DNA from: Artemia franciscana
Taxonomy: Eukaryota; Arthropoda; Branchiopoda; Anostraca; Artemiidae
NCBI RefSeq assembly: GCF_032884065.1
Contig: NC_088866.1
Coordinates: 53,638,068-53,702,067, forward strand
Reading direction: 5' to 3'
Length of the DNA stretch: 64,000 nt
The position numbers and the translations under genes were made by a program. Under the pieces are notes generated by a model. The model made no database searches and was not told where the DNA came from. It was given only the letters and a program-made list of their open reading frames with translations. Positions 24,066 through 34,904 of the stretch are shown here, piece after piece; position 1 is the first letter of the stretch, and each line of letters opens with the position of its first letter.

Positions 24066-26455
24066 AAAACAAGAGCTAAGAGCTCATATGGCACTTGTGA
24101 CGGCATGAGCTCTAGCAAAATTCATTGAATCAATAGATTGCTTGAAAAGGAAAATCAGAGGCTTAATTCCGGTCGGGATTTAAAATAAGAGCTGTGAGTC
24201 ACAAAGTACTAAATATCAAAATTCATTAAGATTCGATCACCCACTCGTAAGCTAAAAATACCTCAACTTTTCTAATTTTTCCTCTTCCTTCAGCCTCCAG
24301 ATGGCCGAATCGGGGAAAACTACTTTATCAAGTCAATTAGTACAGCTCCCTGACACGCCTACCAATTTTCATCGTCCTAGCACGTTCAGAAGCACCAAAC
24401 TCATCAAAGCACTGAACCCCACCATCTAACTCCCCCAAAGAGAGCGGATCCAGTCCGGTTACGTCAATCACGTATCTACGACATTTATAAGAGTTTTCCA
24501 AGAATTCTAGTCTCCCCATCTAACTCCCCCCAATGTAAACAGATCTGGTCAGGATTTGAAGTAAGAGCTCTGAGACATGAGTTCCATCTAAATATCAAAT
24601 TTCATTAAGATTCGGTCACCCGTTCTTAAGTTAAAAATACCTCAATTTTTCTGACTTTTCCAAATTAACAACCCCCCAGCTCCCTCAAATAGAATGGATC
24701 CATACCAATTATGTCAATCTCGTATCTATAACTTGTGTTTATTCTTTCCATCAAGTTTCATCCTGATCTCTCCACTCTAAGCGTTTTCCAAGATTTCCGG
24801 TTTACAAGATCTCTGTTTCCCCCCTCCGGCCCTCTATGTCCCCGGATCCGATTCTAATTGATAATGGAGTATCTGAGACATAAGATTTTTCTATATAGCA
24901 AGTTTCACTAAGATCCGATCACCCATTCGTAAGATACCTCGATTTTCACGTTTTCCAAGAATTCCGGTTTCCCCATCCAACTCCCTTCAATGTCACCAGA
25001 TCTGGTCGGGATTTAAAATGTGAGTTCTAAAGGACACAGATCCTTCTAGATATCAAATTTCATTAAGATTTGATCACCCGTTCGTAAGTTTAAAATACCT
25101 CATTTTTTCTAATTTTTCCAAATTACTTCCCTCTCCAACTCCACCAAAGAGAGCGGATCCGGTTCGGTTATGTCAGCCACCTATCTTGGACTAGAGCTTA
25201 TTCTTTCCGCCAAGTTTCATCCTGATCTCTCCGCTTTAAGCGTTTTCCAAGATTTCCGGTCCCCCCCCCCTAATGACACTGGATCCGGTCAGGATTTAAA
25301 ATAAGAGATCTGAGTTTCAAGGTCCTTCTAAATATGAAATTTCACTAAGATACGATTACTCTTTCGTAAGTCAAATATACTTCATTTTTTCTAATTTTTA
25401 AAATTAACCATCCCCCCAACTCCCCCAAAGAGAGCAGATCCGTTCCAGTTATGTCAATCCCGTATCTAGGACTTGTGCTTTTTTCCCACCCAGTTTCATC
25501 CCGATCCCTCCACTCTAAGCATTTTCCAACATTTTATGTTCCGCCCCCCAACTTCCCCTTCACCGGATCCGGTCAGAATTTGACATAAGAGCTCAGAGAC
25601 ATGATATCCTTCCAAATATCAAATTTCATTAAGATCCGATCACTCCTTTGTAAGTTAAAAATATATCATTTTTCTAATTTTTCGGAATCCACCCTCCTCC
25701 CCCCAACTCCCTCAAAGAGAGAGGGCCCATTTAGGTTATGTCAATAAAGTTTCTAGGACTTGTGCTTATTTTTCCCACCAAGTTTCAGCCCGATCCCTGC
25801 ATTCTAAGCGTTTTGCAAGATTTTAGGTCCCCCTCACTTCCCCCAATGTCACCGGATCCAGTCGGGATTTAAAATAAGAGCTTTGAGACACGATATCCTT
25901 CCAAACTTCAAATTTCATTAAGATCCGATCACTCCTTCGTAAGTTAAAAATACCTCATTTTTCTAATTTTTCAGAATTAACCCTCCCTCTCAACTCCCCC
26001 AAACAGAGTAGATCCGTTTTGGTTATGTCAATAACGTATCTAGGACTTCTGTTTATTTTTCCCACCAAGTTTCATCCCGAACCCTCTACACTAAGCGTTT
26101 TCCAAGATTTTAGGTTCCCCCTCCAACTCCCCCCAACGTCACCAGATCTGGTCAGGATTTAAAATAAGAGCTCTGAGACACGATATCCTTCCAAACATCA
26201 AATTTTATTAAGATCCCATCACACGTTCGTAAGTTAAAAATACTTCATTTTTTCTATTTTTTACGAATTAACTGGCCCCCACTCCCCCCAGATGGTCAAA
26301 TAGGGAAAACGACTATTTCTAATTTAATCTGGTCTGGTCTTTGATATGCCTGCCAAATTTCATCGTCCTAACTTACCTGGAAGTGCCTAAAGTAGCAAAA
26401 CCGGGACAGAATTTGCGATTGCTACATGTCACTTGGTTAATACCAAGTGCCATAA
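24066..26455 (+). mobile_element. Element M, copy 3
   Basis: Starts 'acaagagctaagagctcata' then TGGCACTTGTGACG, runs through about eight units of ~290 bp, and ends with 'cttggttaataccaag' and TGCCATA followed by 'aaaatata'. It is complete at both ends and in plus orientation. It has the (CAGA)n tract almost deleted compared with copy 1. Confidence 0.65.
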
Positions 26456-26934
26456 AAATATAGGCTATCAATGATAGCAAGACCGAACCCAGGAACCAGG
26501 ATTAGGTCCCCCTCCCTCTCCCTCCAAAAAATGTTTCTGCAACACAAAAAGATGTTAAAGTATAAAATGTGTGAGATCCAACAATTTATGTATAAAACGT
26601 TTCATGGTCGGGCGGAGGGGGATACGTGGGAGGATCTTTCCAAGGGGTGAATTTATCACAGGGAAGAGCTTTTCCAAAAAGGGGATGTTGGATTTTCCAG
26701 CTTTATTTGAAAAAAAAACATTTTTGGTTACTTTTTAAGTAACCAAATAATTGGAGGGAAATTAGGCCACCTCCCCCGCCCCTTATTGATCAAAATCGTC
26801 CGATCAAAAGTTTGAAAAACAATTTGGCAAAAAAAAATAATATACAAATTTCGTTTTAATTATTCAGTTACGATGAGCCAAAATCAAAACCTACATTAAT
26901 TCAAATGTGTTCAGAAATTAAATAAAAAATTTTT
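26456..26934. other. Interspersed sequence, no gene
   Basis: Pyrimidine-rich 'tccccctccctctccctcc' followed by 'tgcaacacaaaaagatgtta'; a related block occurs at 27150-27310. Then a 'gattggagggaaattaggcc'-like repeat piece. Nothing coding. Confidence 0.5.
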
Positions 26935-27145
26935 TTTTCCCTGAAAGTAAGGAGCGATATTAAAACTTAAAACGAATAGAAATGATTCTGTGTATAAAAG
27001 GGGCTGTCCCCTCCTCAATGCCCCGCTCTTTAAGCTAAAGTTTTCTATTGTTTTTAAAAGTAGAACTGTGACAAAGAGTTAAACTTTAGCGTAAGGAGTG
27101 GGTGCGTTGATGAGGAGACAGCCCCTTTCATATACTGAATCCATA
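26935..27145. repeat. Foldback element F, copy 3
   Basis: 'gtaaggagcgatattaaaac' at 26946 and 'agcccctttcatatactgaa' at about 27119 are the outer parts; 'ctttaagctaaagttt' against 'aaactttagcgtaagg' the inner. The right outer arm is lost after 27140. Confidence 0.7.
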
Positions 27146-27492
27146 AAGCAGGATGTAGGGATTAGACCCCTCCTCCTCTCCCAAAAAAATTTTCTCCAAC
27201 ACAAAAAGACGTATTAAAAATACATAAACGTAGTTTTGATTTGTTTTTTAAGATTTCTTTTTGTACTCCCTCCCCCCAGCAAGCCTTAAATGGTATTAAA
27301 GTTAAAATAAAACCCAAGTTTTTTTTAAACTTGAAAAGACTTCTAAATTGCAATTTGAGATCCAATGACAGGTTATGGTTTTAAACGACAAGACCGGAAA
27401 GATAACGAACTAAGTTTGTTTCAAATATGCCATAACATGTCATTCTCCCTGGGTATTTGGTAGAACAGATCGTGCGTAATGTATCAAGAAAT
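27146..27492. other. Intervening AT-rich DNA
   Basis: Contains a second copy of the pyrimidine-rich block seen at about 26500. No gene seen. Confidence 0.5.
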
Positions 27493-28785
27493 AACTAGAC
27501 CTCCGTTGCCTGTGCAACGGGAAGTGTTGCAGCAACTGTGCCCTGTTCCTTAGGGCACAGTTGCGGAGCAACACGTACAACTGTGCCCTACGGGACACAG
27601 TTGCGGAGCAACAGTCTCCATTATGTCCTTCAGAGGACATTTTTCTAATGCGGCTTCGATTGTTATCTTGAAGCATCTTTGATATGGTTTTATTTCGAGC
27701 GATAGCACTACTCGATAAAAATAAAATAGACATCAAAATCGAAAATTTCAAAAAATCGGAACGAGATTCACTTTTCCGGAATTATTTCCGGGAAATCTGT
27801 AAGAGCTACGGAATTTCATGCTTCAGTTCTCGAAAACATCAATAAAAGTTCTATATGAGTTCATAATTATTTTATCTCTAAAACGTTTACTTCCGAAACT
27901 AGGGCCGTCTTAACTTGACGCCAATTCGAAGTATTATGTTTCGAGACGCACATTTCGAGAATTATTTCCGGGAAATCTGAAAGAGATACGGAAATAACGT
28001 CTTATAGTTTTCTGCTTAACTTTTGATGGTCTAAGCTAGGAAAATATAAAACAAACCAAATTCACCAAAAAATTTAAATTGCCCCGAGGGCATGACAAAA
28101 CTTCCAAATAGAAAAACCCACAGAAGGAATTTTATTTCGGAGAAACTATTGCAAGCTCCAGTTGTTAGGAGATCGAGACCTGTCGAACCGCGTTGGAAAA
28201 AAATTCTAGCTGGTCCAGAACAGAAGTTACCTCTAGAACGTCGAAACTTCGGAAATTATTTCTTAGAGAACGAAGCAACTTGGTATATAGAACACTTCAC
28301 TTCTTCTTGCATACTTTTCATAGCATTACTCGATAAAAATATAAGAAATATCAAAATCGAAAATTTGAGAAAATTCCAAAAAAAATCGGAACGAGATGGA
28401 CTTTTCCGGAATTATTTCCGGGAAATCTGTAAGAGCTACGGAATTTTGTGCTCCGGTTCTCGAAGAGACAAATGAAAGTTCTACATGAGTTCAGCATAAC
28501 TGTATTTCTAACAAGTTTATTTCCGAAGCTAGGGTCGTCTCAACTTGACGCCAAACATCGAACGCAGAGTTTCTAAGAAAAAAACGGTTTTATTTTTTTT
28601 TTATGGAAAACTGTTAGAAATTGTAGGAACTTCTCTGGAACTTTTTTACTCTGTTTCACGTTTCCCTTCCCTCTGAAAAATCTCAAATTTTTAACTCTTA
28701 CCACTTCGGAGCTACAGGTCGCTGATCACGGTGAAAAAAAAAAAAAAAAAAAAGCTACGAAAGCAGTAGTGTTGCTCTGCAACAC
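27493..28785 (+). repeat. 1.29-kb tandem duplication, unit 1
   Basis: From 'aactagacctccgttgcctg' to 'gttgctctgcaacac'. Unit 2 (28786-30083) follows head to tail and is nearly identical by eye. Within the unit the block 'cttttccggaattatttccg' plus 'gggaaatctgtaagagctac' recurs at about 27770, 27955 (variant) and 28394, with 'cttgacgccaa' after each longer repeat, so the unit itself grew by internal duplication. An open frame of 127 codons (28092-28475) has a related 104-codon frame in unit 2, sharing the last ~90 residues (KKILAGPEQKLPLERRNFGN to SGSRRDK). I recognise no domain and do not call it a gene. Confidence 0.85.
27505..27640. repeat. Chain of six to seven short hairpins, unit 1
   Basis: Consecutive short inverted repeats: CCGTTGC-ctgt-GCAACGG; GTTGC-a-GCAAC; GTGCCCT-gttcctt-AGGGCAC; GTTGC-gga-GCAAC; GTGCCC-tac-GGGACAC (one mismatch); GTTGC-gga-GCAAC; and ATGTCCT-tcag-AGGACAT. 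They are packed with only a few bases between them. The unit ends with one more, GTTGC-tct-GCAAC, at 28771. Confidence 0.8.
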
Positions 28786-30083
28786 AACTAGACCTCCGTT
28801 GCCTGTGCAACGGGAAGTGTTGCAGCAACTATGCCCTGTTCCTTAGGGCACAGTTGCGGAGCAACACGTGCAACTGTGCCCTACAGGACACAGTTGCGGA
28901 GCAACAGTCTCCATTATGTCCTTCAGAGGACATTTTTCTAATGCGGCTTCGATTGCTATCTTGAAGCATCTTTGATATGGTTTTATTTTGAGCGATAGCA
29001 CTACTCGATAAAAATAAAATAGACATCAAAATCGAAAATTTAAGAAAATTTCAAAAAATCGGAACGAGATTCACTTTTCCGGAATTATTTCCGGGAAATC
29101 TGTAAGAGCTACGGAATTTCATGCTTCAGTTCTCGAAAACATCAATAAAAGTTCTATATGAGTTCATAATTATTTTATCTCTAAAACGTTTACTTCCGAA
29201 ACTAGGGCCGTCTTAACTTGACGCCAATTCGAAGTATTATGTTTCGAGACGCACATTTCGGGAATTATTTCCGGGAAATCTGAAAGAGATACGGAAATAA
29301 CGTCTTATAGTTTTCTGCTTAACTTTTGATGGTCTAAGCTAGGAAAATATAAAACAAACCAAATTCACCAAAAAATTTAAATTGCCCCGAGGGCATGACA
29401 AAACTTCCAAATAGAAAAACCCACAGAAGGAATTTTATTTCGGAGAAACTATTGTAAGCTCCAGTTGTTAGGAGATCGAGACCTGTCGAACCGCGCTGGA
29501 AAAAAAATTCTAGCTGGTCCAGAACAGAAGTTACCTCTAGAACGTCGAAACTTCGGAAATTATTTCTTAGAGAACGAAGCAACTTGGTATATAGAACACT
29601 TCACTTCTTCTTGCATACTTTTCATAGCACTACTCGATAAAAATATAAGAAACATCAAAATCGAAAATTTGGGAAAATTCCAAAAAAAATCAGAACGAGA
29701 TGGACTTTTCCGGAATTATTTCCGGGAAATCTGTAAGAGCTATGGAATTTTGTGCTCCGGTTCTCGAAGAGACAAATGAAAGTTCTACATGAGTTCAGCA
29801 TAACTGTATTTCTAACAAGTTTATTTCCGAAGCTAGGGTCGTCTTAACTTGACGCCAAACATCAAACGCAGAGTTTCTAAGAAAAAAACGGTTTTATTTT
29901 TTTTTATGGAAAACTGTTAGAAATTTTAGGAACTTCTCTGGAACTTTTTTACTCTGTTTCACGTTTCCCTTCCCTCTGAAAAATCTCAAATTTTTAACTC
30001 TTACCACTTCGGAGCTACAGGTCGCTGATCACGGTGAAAAAAAAAAAAAAAACTACGAAAGCAGTAGTGTTGCTCCGCAACAC
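28786..30083 (+). repeat. 1.29-kb tandem duplication, unit 2
   Basis: Same order as unit 1: hairpin chain (28798-28935), internal repeated blocks, an A-run and the closing GTTGC-tcc-GCAAC. Differences are single bases and A-run length. The right border is followed at once by LINE sequence at 30084. Confidence 0.85.
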
Positions 30084-31525
30084 AATAAACATTAGGGTGG
30101 CATTTCGGGTTTGGTTAAAGCACCTGCTATTGAAAGTTTTGAGAGAATTAATAGTAGATATGAAAACTTGCTTTGACTGTATATTTGTTTTGAATATGGG
30201 AAGCAATTAGTTTTGGGTTTACTCCCGAAGCAATTAATTTACCTCCACGGAATAGTTAGTACAATCGAGAAAATACTTGGGAAATTATAGAAGAAAAATT
30301 ATCGTTAATACAAGAAAGTTAGAGAGATCTGGAGTGCGTGTTGATGGGGGATTTTAATACGAATACCGGCATGGAGGCTGAGATCTTAGATGTGTTGATC
30401 CCAGATTTAGGTGATTTTGTCCCAATTTGTTGTAGAATAACACGAAGTAACAAGGATGAAAAAACAAAAATAAATGTATGGGGAAGAAAGCTCCTGGTGC
30501 TTTGTGGGGAACATGGTCTGATGATTGCAAACGGTAGGTTTGGGAATGATAAGGGTACGGGGGAGTATACTTGTCTTTCGAGACCAACTCCAAGTGGTGT
30601 AGATTATGCGCTAATTAAAACGCAATTTGTACCTGAATCAATTAATATGGTAACATTAACTTTAGTTGGATCTGATCATAGAGCTATTAAGCTTCATGTG
30701 AAGGTTGGGCAGGTTCAGGGCCGCGTCCCACGAGTAAGAAATTTCTACAATGCGGAGTTTAGAAAAGTAGGTTTAGAAAAACAAATTAGATTTAACAGAT
30801 AAAGATATTGAGGCATTTAAAAAGGAGCTCTTGGAATCGATTCATGGCCTGATTACCTGACAAGCTGATTCATGGCCTGATTACCTAAAAAATCGGAAGG
30901 TCATTGCGTAGATCTTCAGGAGATAGCGCACACCCCAGAGACAGTTATTTATCCTATGAGGGAACACGATTATGATCTAGTGGGTGATGTGAATGGCCAA
31001 GACATTAAGTTGGTATTTCAGAAATTAAAAAGGCGGTACTGCTGTGGGTGGTGATGGTATACCAATAAAGTTATTTAAGGACTTTCTTACCATGTTATGC
31101 CGATAATTGTTCTTCTTTGTAATAAGGTTTTAACTTCAGGACAATAGCCAAGCGTTTGGAAGACATCATTGTTCATACCACTTTTTTTACCACCATTGTT
31201 CAAACCCGGAAGCTCATGAGAATTATCGTTTAATTGCACTTGACTCTGCTTTTAGCAAGGCATTAGAGGAAATATTCTGCAAAATAGCAACCCAATTACA
31301 ATATTTCGAGTGGGAGTGTATATAGATAAATCCTTAGTAAGAAGAAAAAGCTTATATGATTAATTTCTTTTGTCATTAGATTAGGTATTTTCACGTTGTA
31401 TTCTGTTTCTGTGCGTACTTGTAATTTCTACTGTTGTTCATTTCCTTGCTTGTTATTTATTTATATTTTTGTGTGTATATGGCCTTTGGGCTTTTGAAAT
31501 AAACGTATCTATCTATTATATGCAA
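30084..31525 (+). mobile_element. Decayed LINE: endonuclease, RT N-terminus, 3' end
   Basis: The translation shows an AP-endonuclease domain in pieces: ESFERINSRYENLL, then ENTWEIIEEKLSLIQES, then an open frame (30338-30802) beginning VLMGDFNTNTG and holding the conserved GDFN and, near its end, the SDHRAIKLH motif (SDH). After it come frameshifted RT N-terminal pieces such as EIKKAVLL and the GDGIPIKLFK-like stretch near 31045. The palm with its catalytic aspartates is absent. The end 'tatggcctttgggcttttga' plus 'aataaacgtatctatctatt' resembles a LINE 3' end with an AATAAA signal and a short tandem tail. Confidence 0.75.
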
Positions 31526-31874
31526 TAACAAGAAGTATGTTGGTGGATATTAATCCTATTTTTCATGGGAAAATCTTGCCAGACAATTTGATTCAATTTG
31601 CTGAAAATTTCCTCTGGACAATTCCACCACAACGTTCTTTCTCTGCATAAAATTGTGCATTCAAAGAGGAATAAAGACAAATTAAAAAGAATTAGCCTAT
31701 GTAAAAGAATTAAGGAGGGGGAGTAGAGCTTGGCGGATCTGCATGCAAAATGTGATATCGTTATTGTCTCAAACTAAAATAAAATAGTAACATTAAACCT
31801 TAAAACAAAGATACAATATTCAATATTTGTAAGAAGTTGTGGCCACTTTAGCATCCTGTTGTTTATGTTATTAA
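31526..31874. other. AT-rich DNA, nothing recognised
   Basis: No coding frame and no internal repeat seen. Confidence 0.5.
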
Positions 31875-32345
31875 ATAAAAACAAGTTTTTTATTGCAAGG
31901 AGCGAAATTAAAACTTAAAACGAACAAAAACTGTTCCGTCCATGAAAGGGGTTGTCCCCTCACGCAACGCCCACTCTTTACGCTACAGTTTGATTCTTGT
32001 CATAACTCTACTTTTTCAAACAATAAAAAAACTTTAGCGTAAAGAGAGAGATGTTGCAAATCGGACAACCCCTTTCATATACATATTAATTTCTGGTCGT
32101 TTTAAGTTTTAATGTCGCTCCTTATTTGCAGTTAAAAAAAAAAACTTGTTTTTATTTAATTGCTGATCGTTTTGAATTAATGCATGTTTAGATTTTGGCT
32201 CACTGCACATTTGCATTTTTTTTATTTTTTTTTTTTTGTTAAATGACTTTCTCAAAGTTTTGATCAGACGATAAAACTTTCTTATAAAAAAGGGGTAGGG
32301 GAGGAGGCCTAGTTGCCCTCCAGTTTTTGGTTACTTATAAAGGCA
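31875..32345. repeat. Foldback element F, copy 4, with outer flank
   Basis: 'gcaaggagcgaaattaaaac' at about 31896 and 'gtcgctccttatttgcag' at about 32112, with inner parts 'tgaaaggggttgtcccctca' and 'ggacaacccctttcatatac'. The flank 32150-32345 ('tgaattaatgcatgttta' and 'ttgccctccagttttt') is shared with 15090-15290 and, reversed, 19570-19760. Confidence 0.75.
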
Positions 32346-32589
32346 ACTAGATTTTTTTCTACAAACGTTTTTTGTACGAACCACAAATAATGTGGTTAGA
32401 AGATAAGCAAAAGCGAGAATTTCGAGCGACAGGAAGAATCAAATGTGTTAAAAATGAAAGTGAAGAAGAAATGATTGTTTAGTTAGCAGGCATGCAAAAG
32501 CGAGTATCAGAACATGTAAAAAATAAAAGCGAGGAGTAAAGAATTTCGCCTTTAGAGGACAAGAGAAAGCGAAGTGAAATTTGGAGTTC

Positions 32590-32835
32590 AAACGAAAGTC
32601 AGTAATTATGAAGCCACAGGCCCCCTAGGGCCCAAAACAGCGGTGCCGATCTCGGTCACGTGGTCCTTCAGTCAGGACGCGCAAGGGAGGTTGGGGGAAA
32701 ACGATTCGGCTCTTTTGCACATCTTTCCTGCTTATTTTCTCCAGATTTCTTCAGGTACCCATTTAGAGCAGGGTTGGTTCCGGCTTAGCTTACAGAGTCA
32801 AGCTACTAACTTCCATCCCAAACCAAATATATATA
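32590..32835 (-). repeat. SINE body without tRNA head
   Basis: On the minus strand the block 'atttggtttgggatgg' to 'aaggaccacgtgacc' aligns with the body of the SINEs at 38935-39190 and 41597-41850 ('tttggttttggatagg' to 'aaggaccaccaggtcc'). It is GC-richer than its surroundings. The tRNA-like head is missing. The overlapping 115-codon frame on the plus strand is not a gene. Confidence 0.5.
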
Positions 32836-32929
32836 TAGCCTACTCTAAATCTGATGCAATTGTTTTTGAAGCATGTCCCGGGAAGATATTTGTCAAGCAT
32901 TTTGATTCAAAAGGGAATTAAATTGAAAA

Positions 32930-33100
32930 AAAAACTGAAAATAAGTAGCAATATTAAAACTTAAACGAACAGAAATTATTACTAATGTAAGGGGGGCAGT
33001 CCTCTCCTCAATTCCTCACTCTTTACGCTAAAATGTGACTTCTATCCCAATTGTTTAAGAATGACTCCTGAAATACACAGTCTGTTTAATAAGAGTAATG
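32930..33100 (+). repeat. Half of a foldback element F
   Basis: 'aatattaaaacttaaacgaa' followed by 'ctcactctttacgctaaaat' and 'atgactcctgaaatacacag' matches one arm of the 19240-19390 version. The other arm is absent. Confidence 0.6.
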
Positions 33101-34249
33101 AGCTTTTTCAAATGTTCTAAAAAAAACCTTTGGCATAAGGAACTTGTGTGTGTTTTTCTCTGTATGTCTATCCCTCTCTCTCTTCCTGTGACGGTGTTTC
33201 TGTTCGTCACTTCCTCAGAACTAATTACCCTATGTATTTATCTGGCGGTTCAATGAGAGCTGGGATGTTTTGACATTAAAATGCACTCTCTTAAATCATC
33301 TCCCTCTCTAAGTACGAAGCAATCAGATAACTAATCGTCTCGCGGGTGATATGTTATTGAATATTTTAAACCCAACAAGGAACCAAATAATGACATATGA
33401 AAAGACAACAGTAGCTTGCTGTCATTTCCTTTAAGGTTATTGAAATTCATTTGTTTAGCTGGCTAGCAACTAAAAACAATCTTTTTTAATGTTAAGAGTT
33501 GACTGAATAACTAATTTTATTTTATTCCTAGCAATTTAAACATAAATTTGGAAGACGACGGACAAAAAACTTTTCAAAAGAGTGTAAGGACCAACATTAT
33601 AATTTAAAACGAACATTAATTAGCCTATTACGTGAGGGAGGTTGCTCCATATTACTCTCTTATTATGAATAGGCTAATAGGCCTAAGTGCTTCTGAAAGT
33701 GTTTAAATGATGATTCTATTTTTTGTTAAGGGGGGGGGGGTATTTACCCCGGAAAATACCCCCATGGCTGATTGATCTCCAATCACTTTTGACTTCTAAA
33801 AAAAGGACTAGGCCTACTTCTTTCAGCAAAAAAGTTTTTCTGTTTTTCTGAAGTGCGAAAAAACAAAGAAGCTTGGGCATTAGCTAAATAAAAAGTTGTA
33901 TATGGCGATTTGAAAAAGAACCACCCAAACATTTAAGTTCTTAATAAAATTCTCAATAGAGGAAATTCTTGTCAGAGAATATTTTCATTGGAGGGGGGAG
34001 GGTTCCCAAAAATATTTGCCGCACGTTGGGATCCCTTGCAATCTTAAAAAGGATCACAACTTAAGTGAAAACAGATCTTTCTTCAACTATAAGTATGCTA
34101 AATTCTGAAGGGAATCCACAACTAGAATTTTTTTTTTTTATTAGAATGGTTGAATCAAAATTTTGAGATAGCATCCTGCTTTCTATGGCTGTAATGAGAG
34201 AAAGGTTAAGATGACTAGGGCACGCTTTGTGGAAAAAGGATGACATATC
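33101..34249. other. No gene; scattered repeat scraps
   Basis: 33450-33495 resembles the reverse of 14036-14110 (repeat E edge). A G-run (33730) and C-rich repeat scraps follow. Nothing coding seen. Confidence 0.5.
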
Positions 34250-34455
34250 CTTCTTTGGCTAGCCGTTTAGGGCTAAACAGAAAGGTTGTCATCCATGGTT
34301 GGGGCAGGAGGATTTCATAAAGAAAGCTTTAAATGAAATGGGCATTTTCTGGGAGAGTGTAAAGAAAGAAGCTTTGAATAGACTGGGATGGAAGAGGACT
34401 GAGCTTAGCCGCGTGGGCCTCATGTGGCTTGGTGCTGTGGTAATTTGTTTGTAGA
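34250..34455 (+). pseudogene. LINE ORF2 C-terminal scrap
   Basis: Reads FIKKALNEMGIFWESVKKEA followed by LNRLGWKRTELSRVGLMWLG and a stop, in one open frame for about 47 codons. Same protein end as 6262-6390 and 6935-7130. No upstream RT. Confidence 0.65.
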
Positions 34456-34904
34456 AGAAGTATTATTTTGTTCAGAATAGTTGAAAGGCCAAACAAGTAT
34501 ACCTTTGAGATACCACAATCCTCCTGGGAATAGTTTTAAGTTATTAAATTTGCCCGTTCCTTATGTAGCCTATTATAGGGTAGTATACATATGTTTTTTG
34601 AGTGGGGGGGGGGGATTTTATGCTAGTGAAATTTTTCACAGGGAGAATTTCCAATGGGAGGTAAGTTTCTAGGGGATAAATTTCTCATGGAAAATTTTAC
34701 ACCAGGGGAATTTGCTAGAATTCTTATACAAAGTTTTACTGTAAAGAGTGGGTGTTGAGGGAGGGACCATCCTTTTTATATACATACCCATATGTTATAT
34801 GGTTTTAAGATACATTAAATTTGTTTTTAAGCATCTGAAATTCATTCATGTAAGGGTCTTCACCTCAAAGCAGCCCAACTTGTTGAAAGCTGTCCAACTT
34901 AACA

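Noticed and set aside
28092-29779. 127- and 104-codon related frames in the two 1.29-kb units
   Set aside because: They match because the DNA is duplicated. No domain is recognised and the frame start differs between units. Selection on the protein cannot be shown from two near-identical copies.
32574-32921. 115-codon open frame on the plus strand
   Set aside because: It overlaps the antisense of a SINE body and has no motif; GC-rich repeats tend to lack stops.
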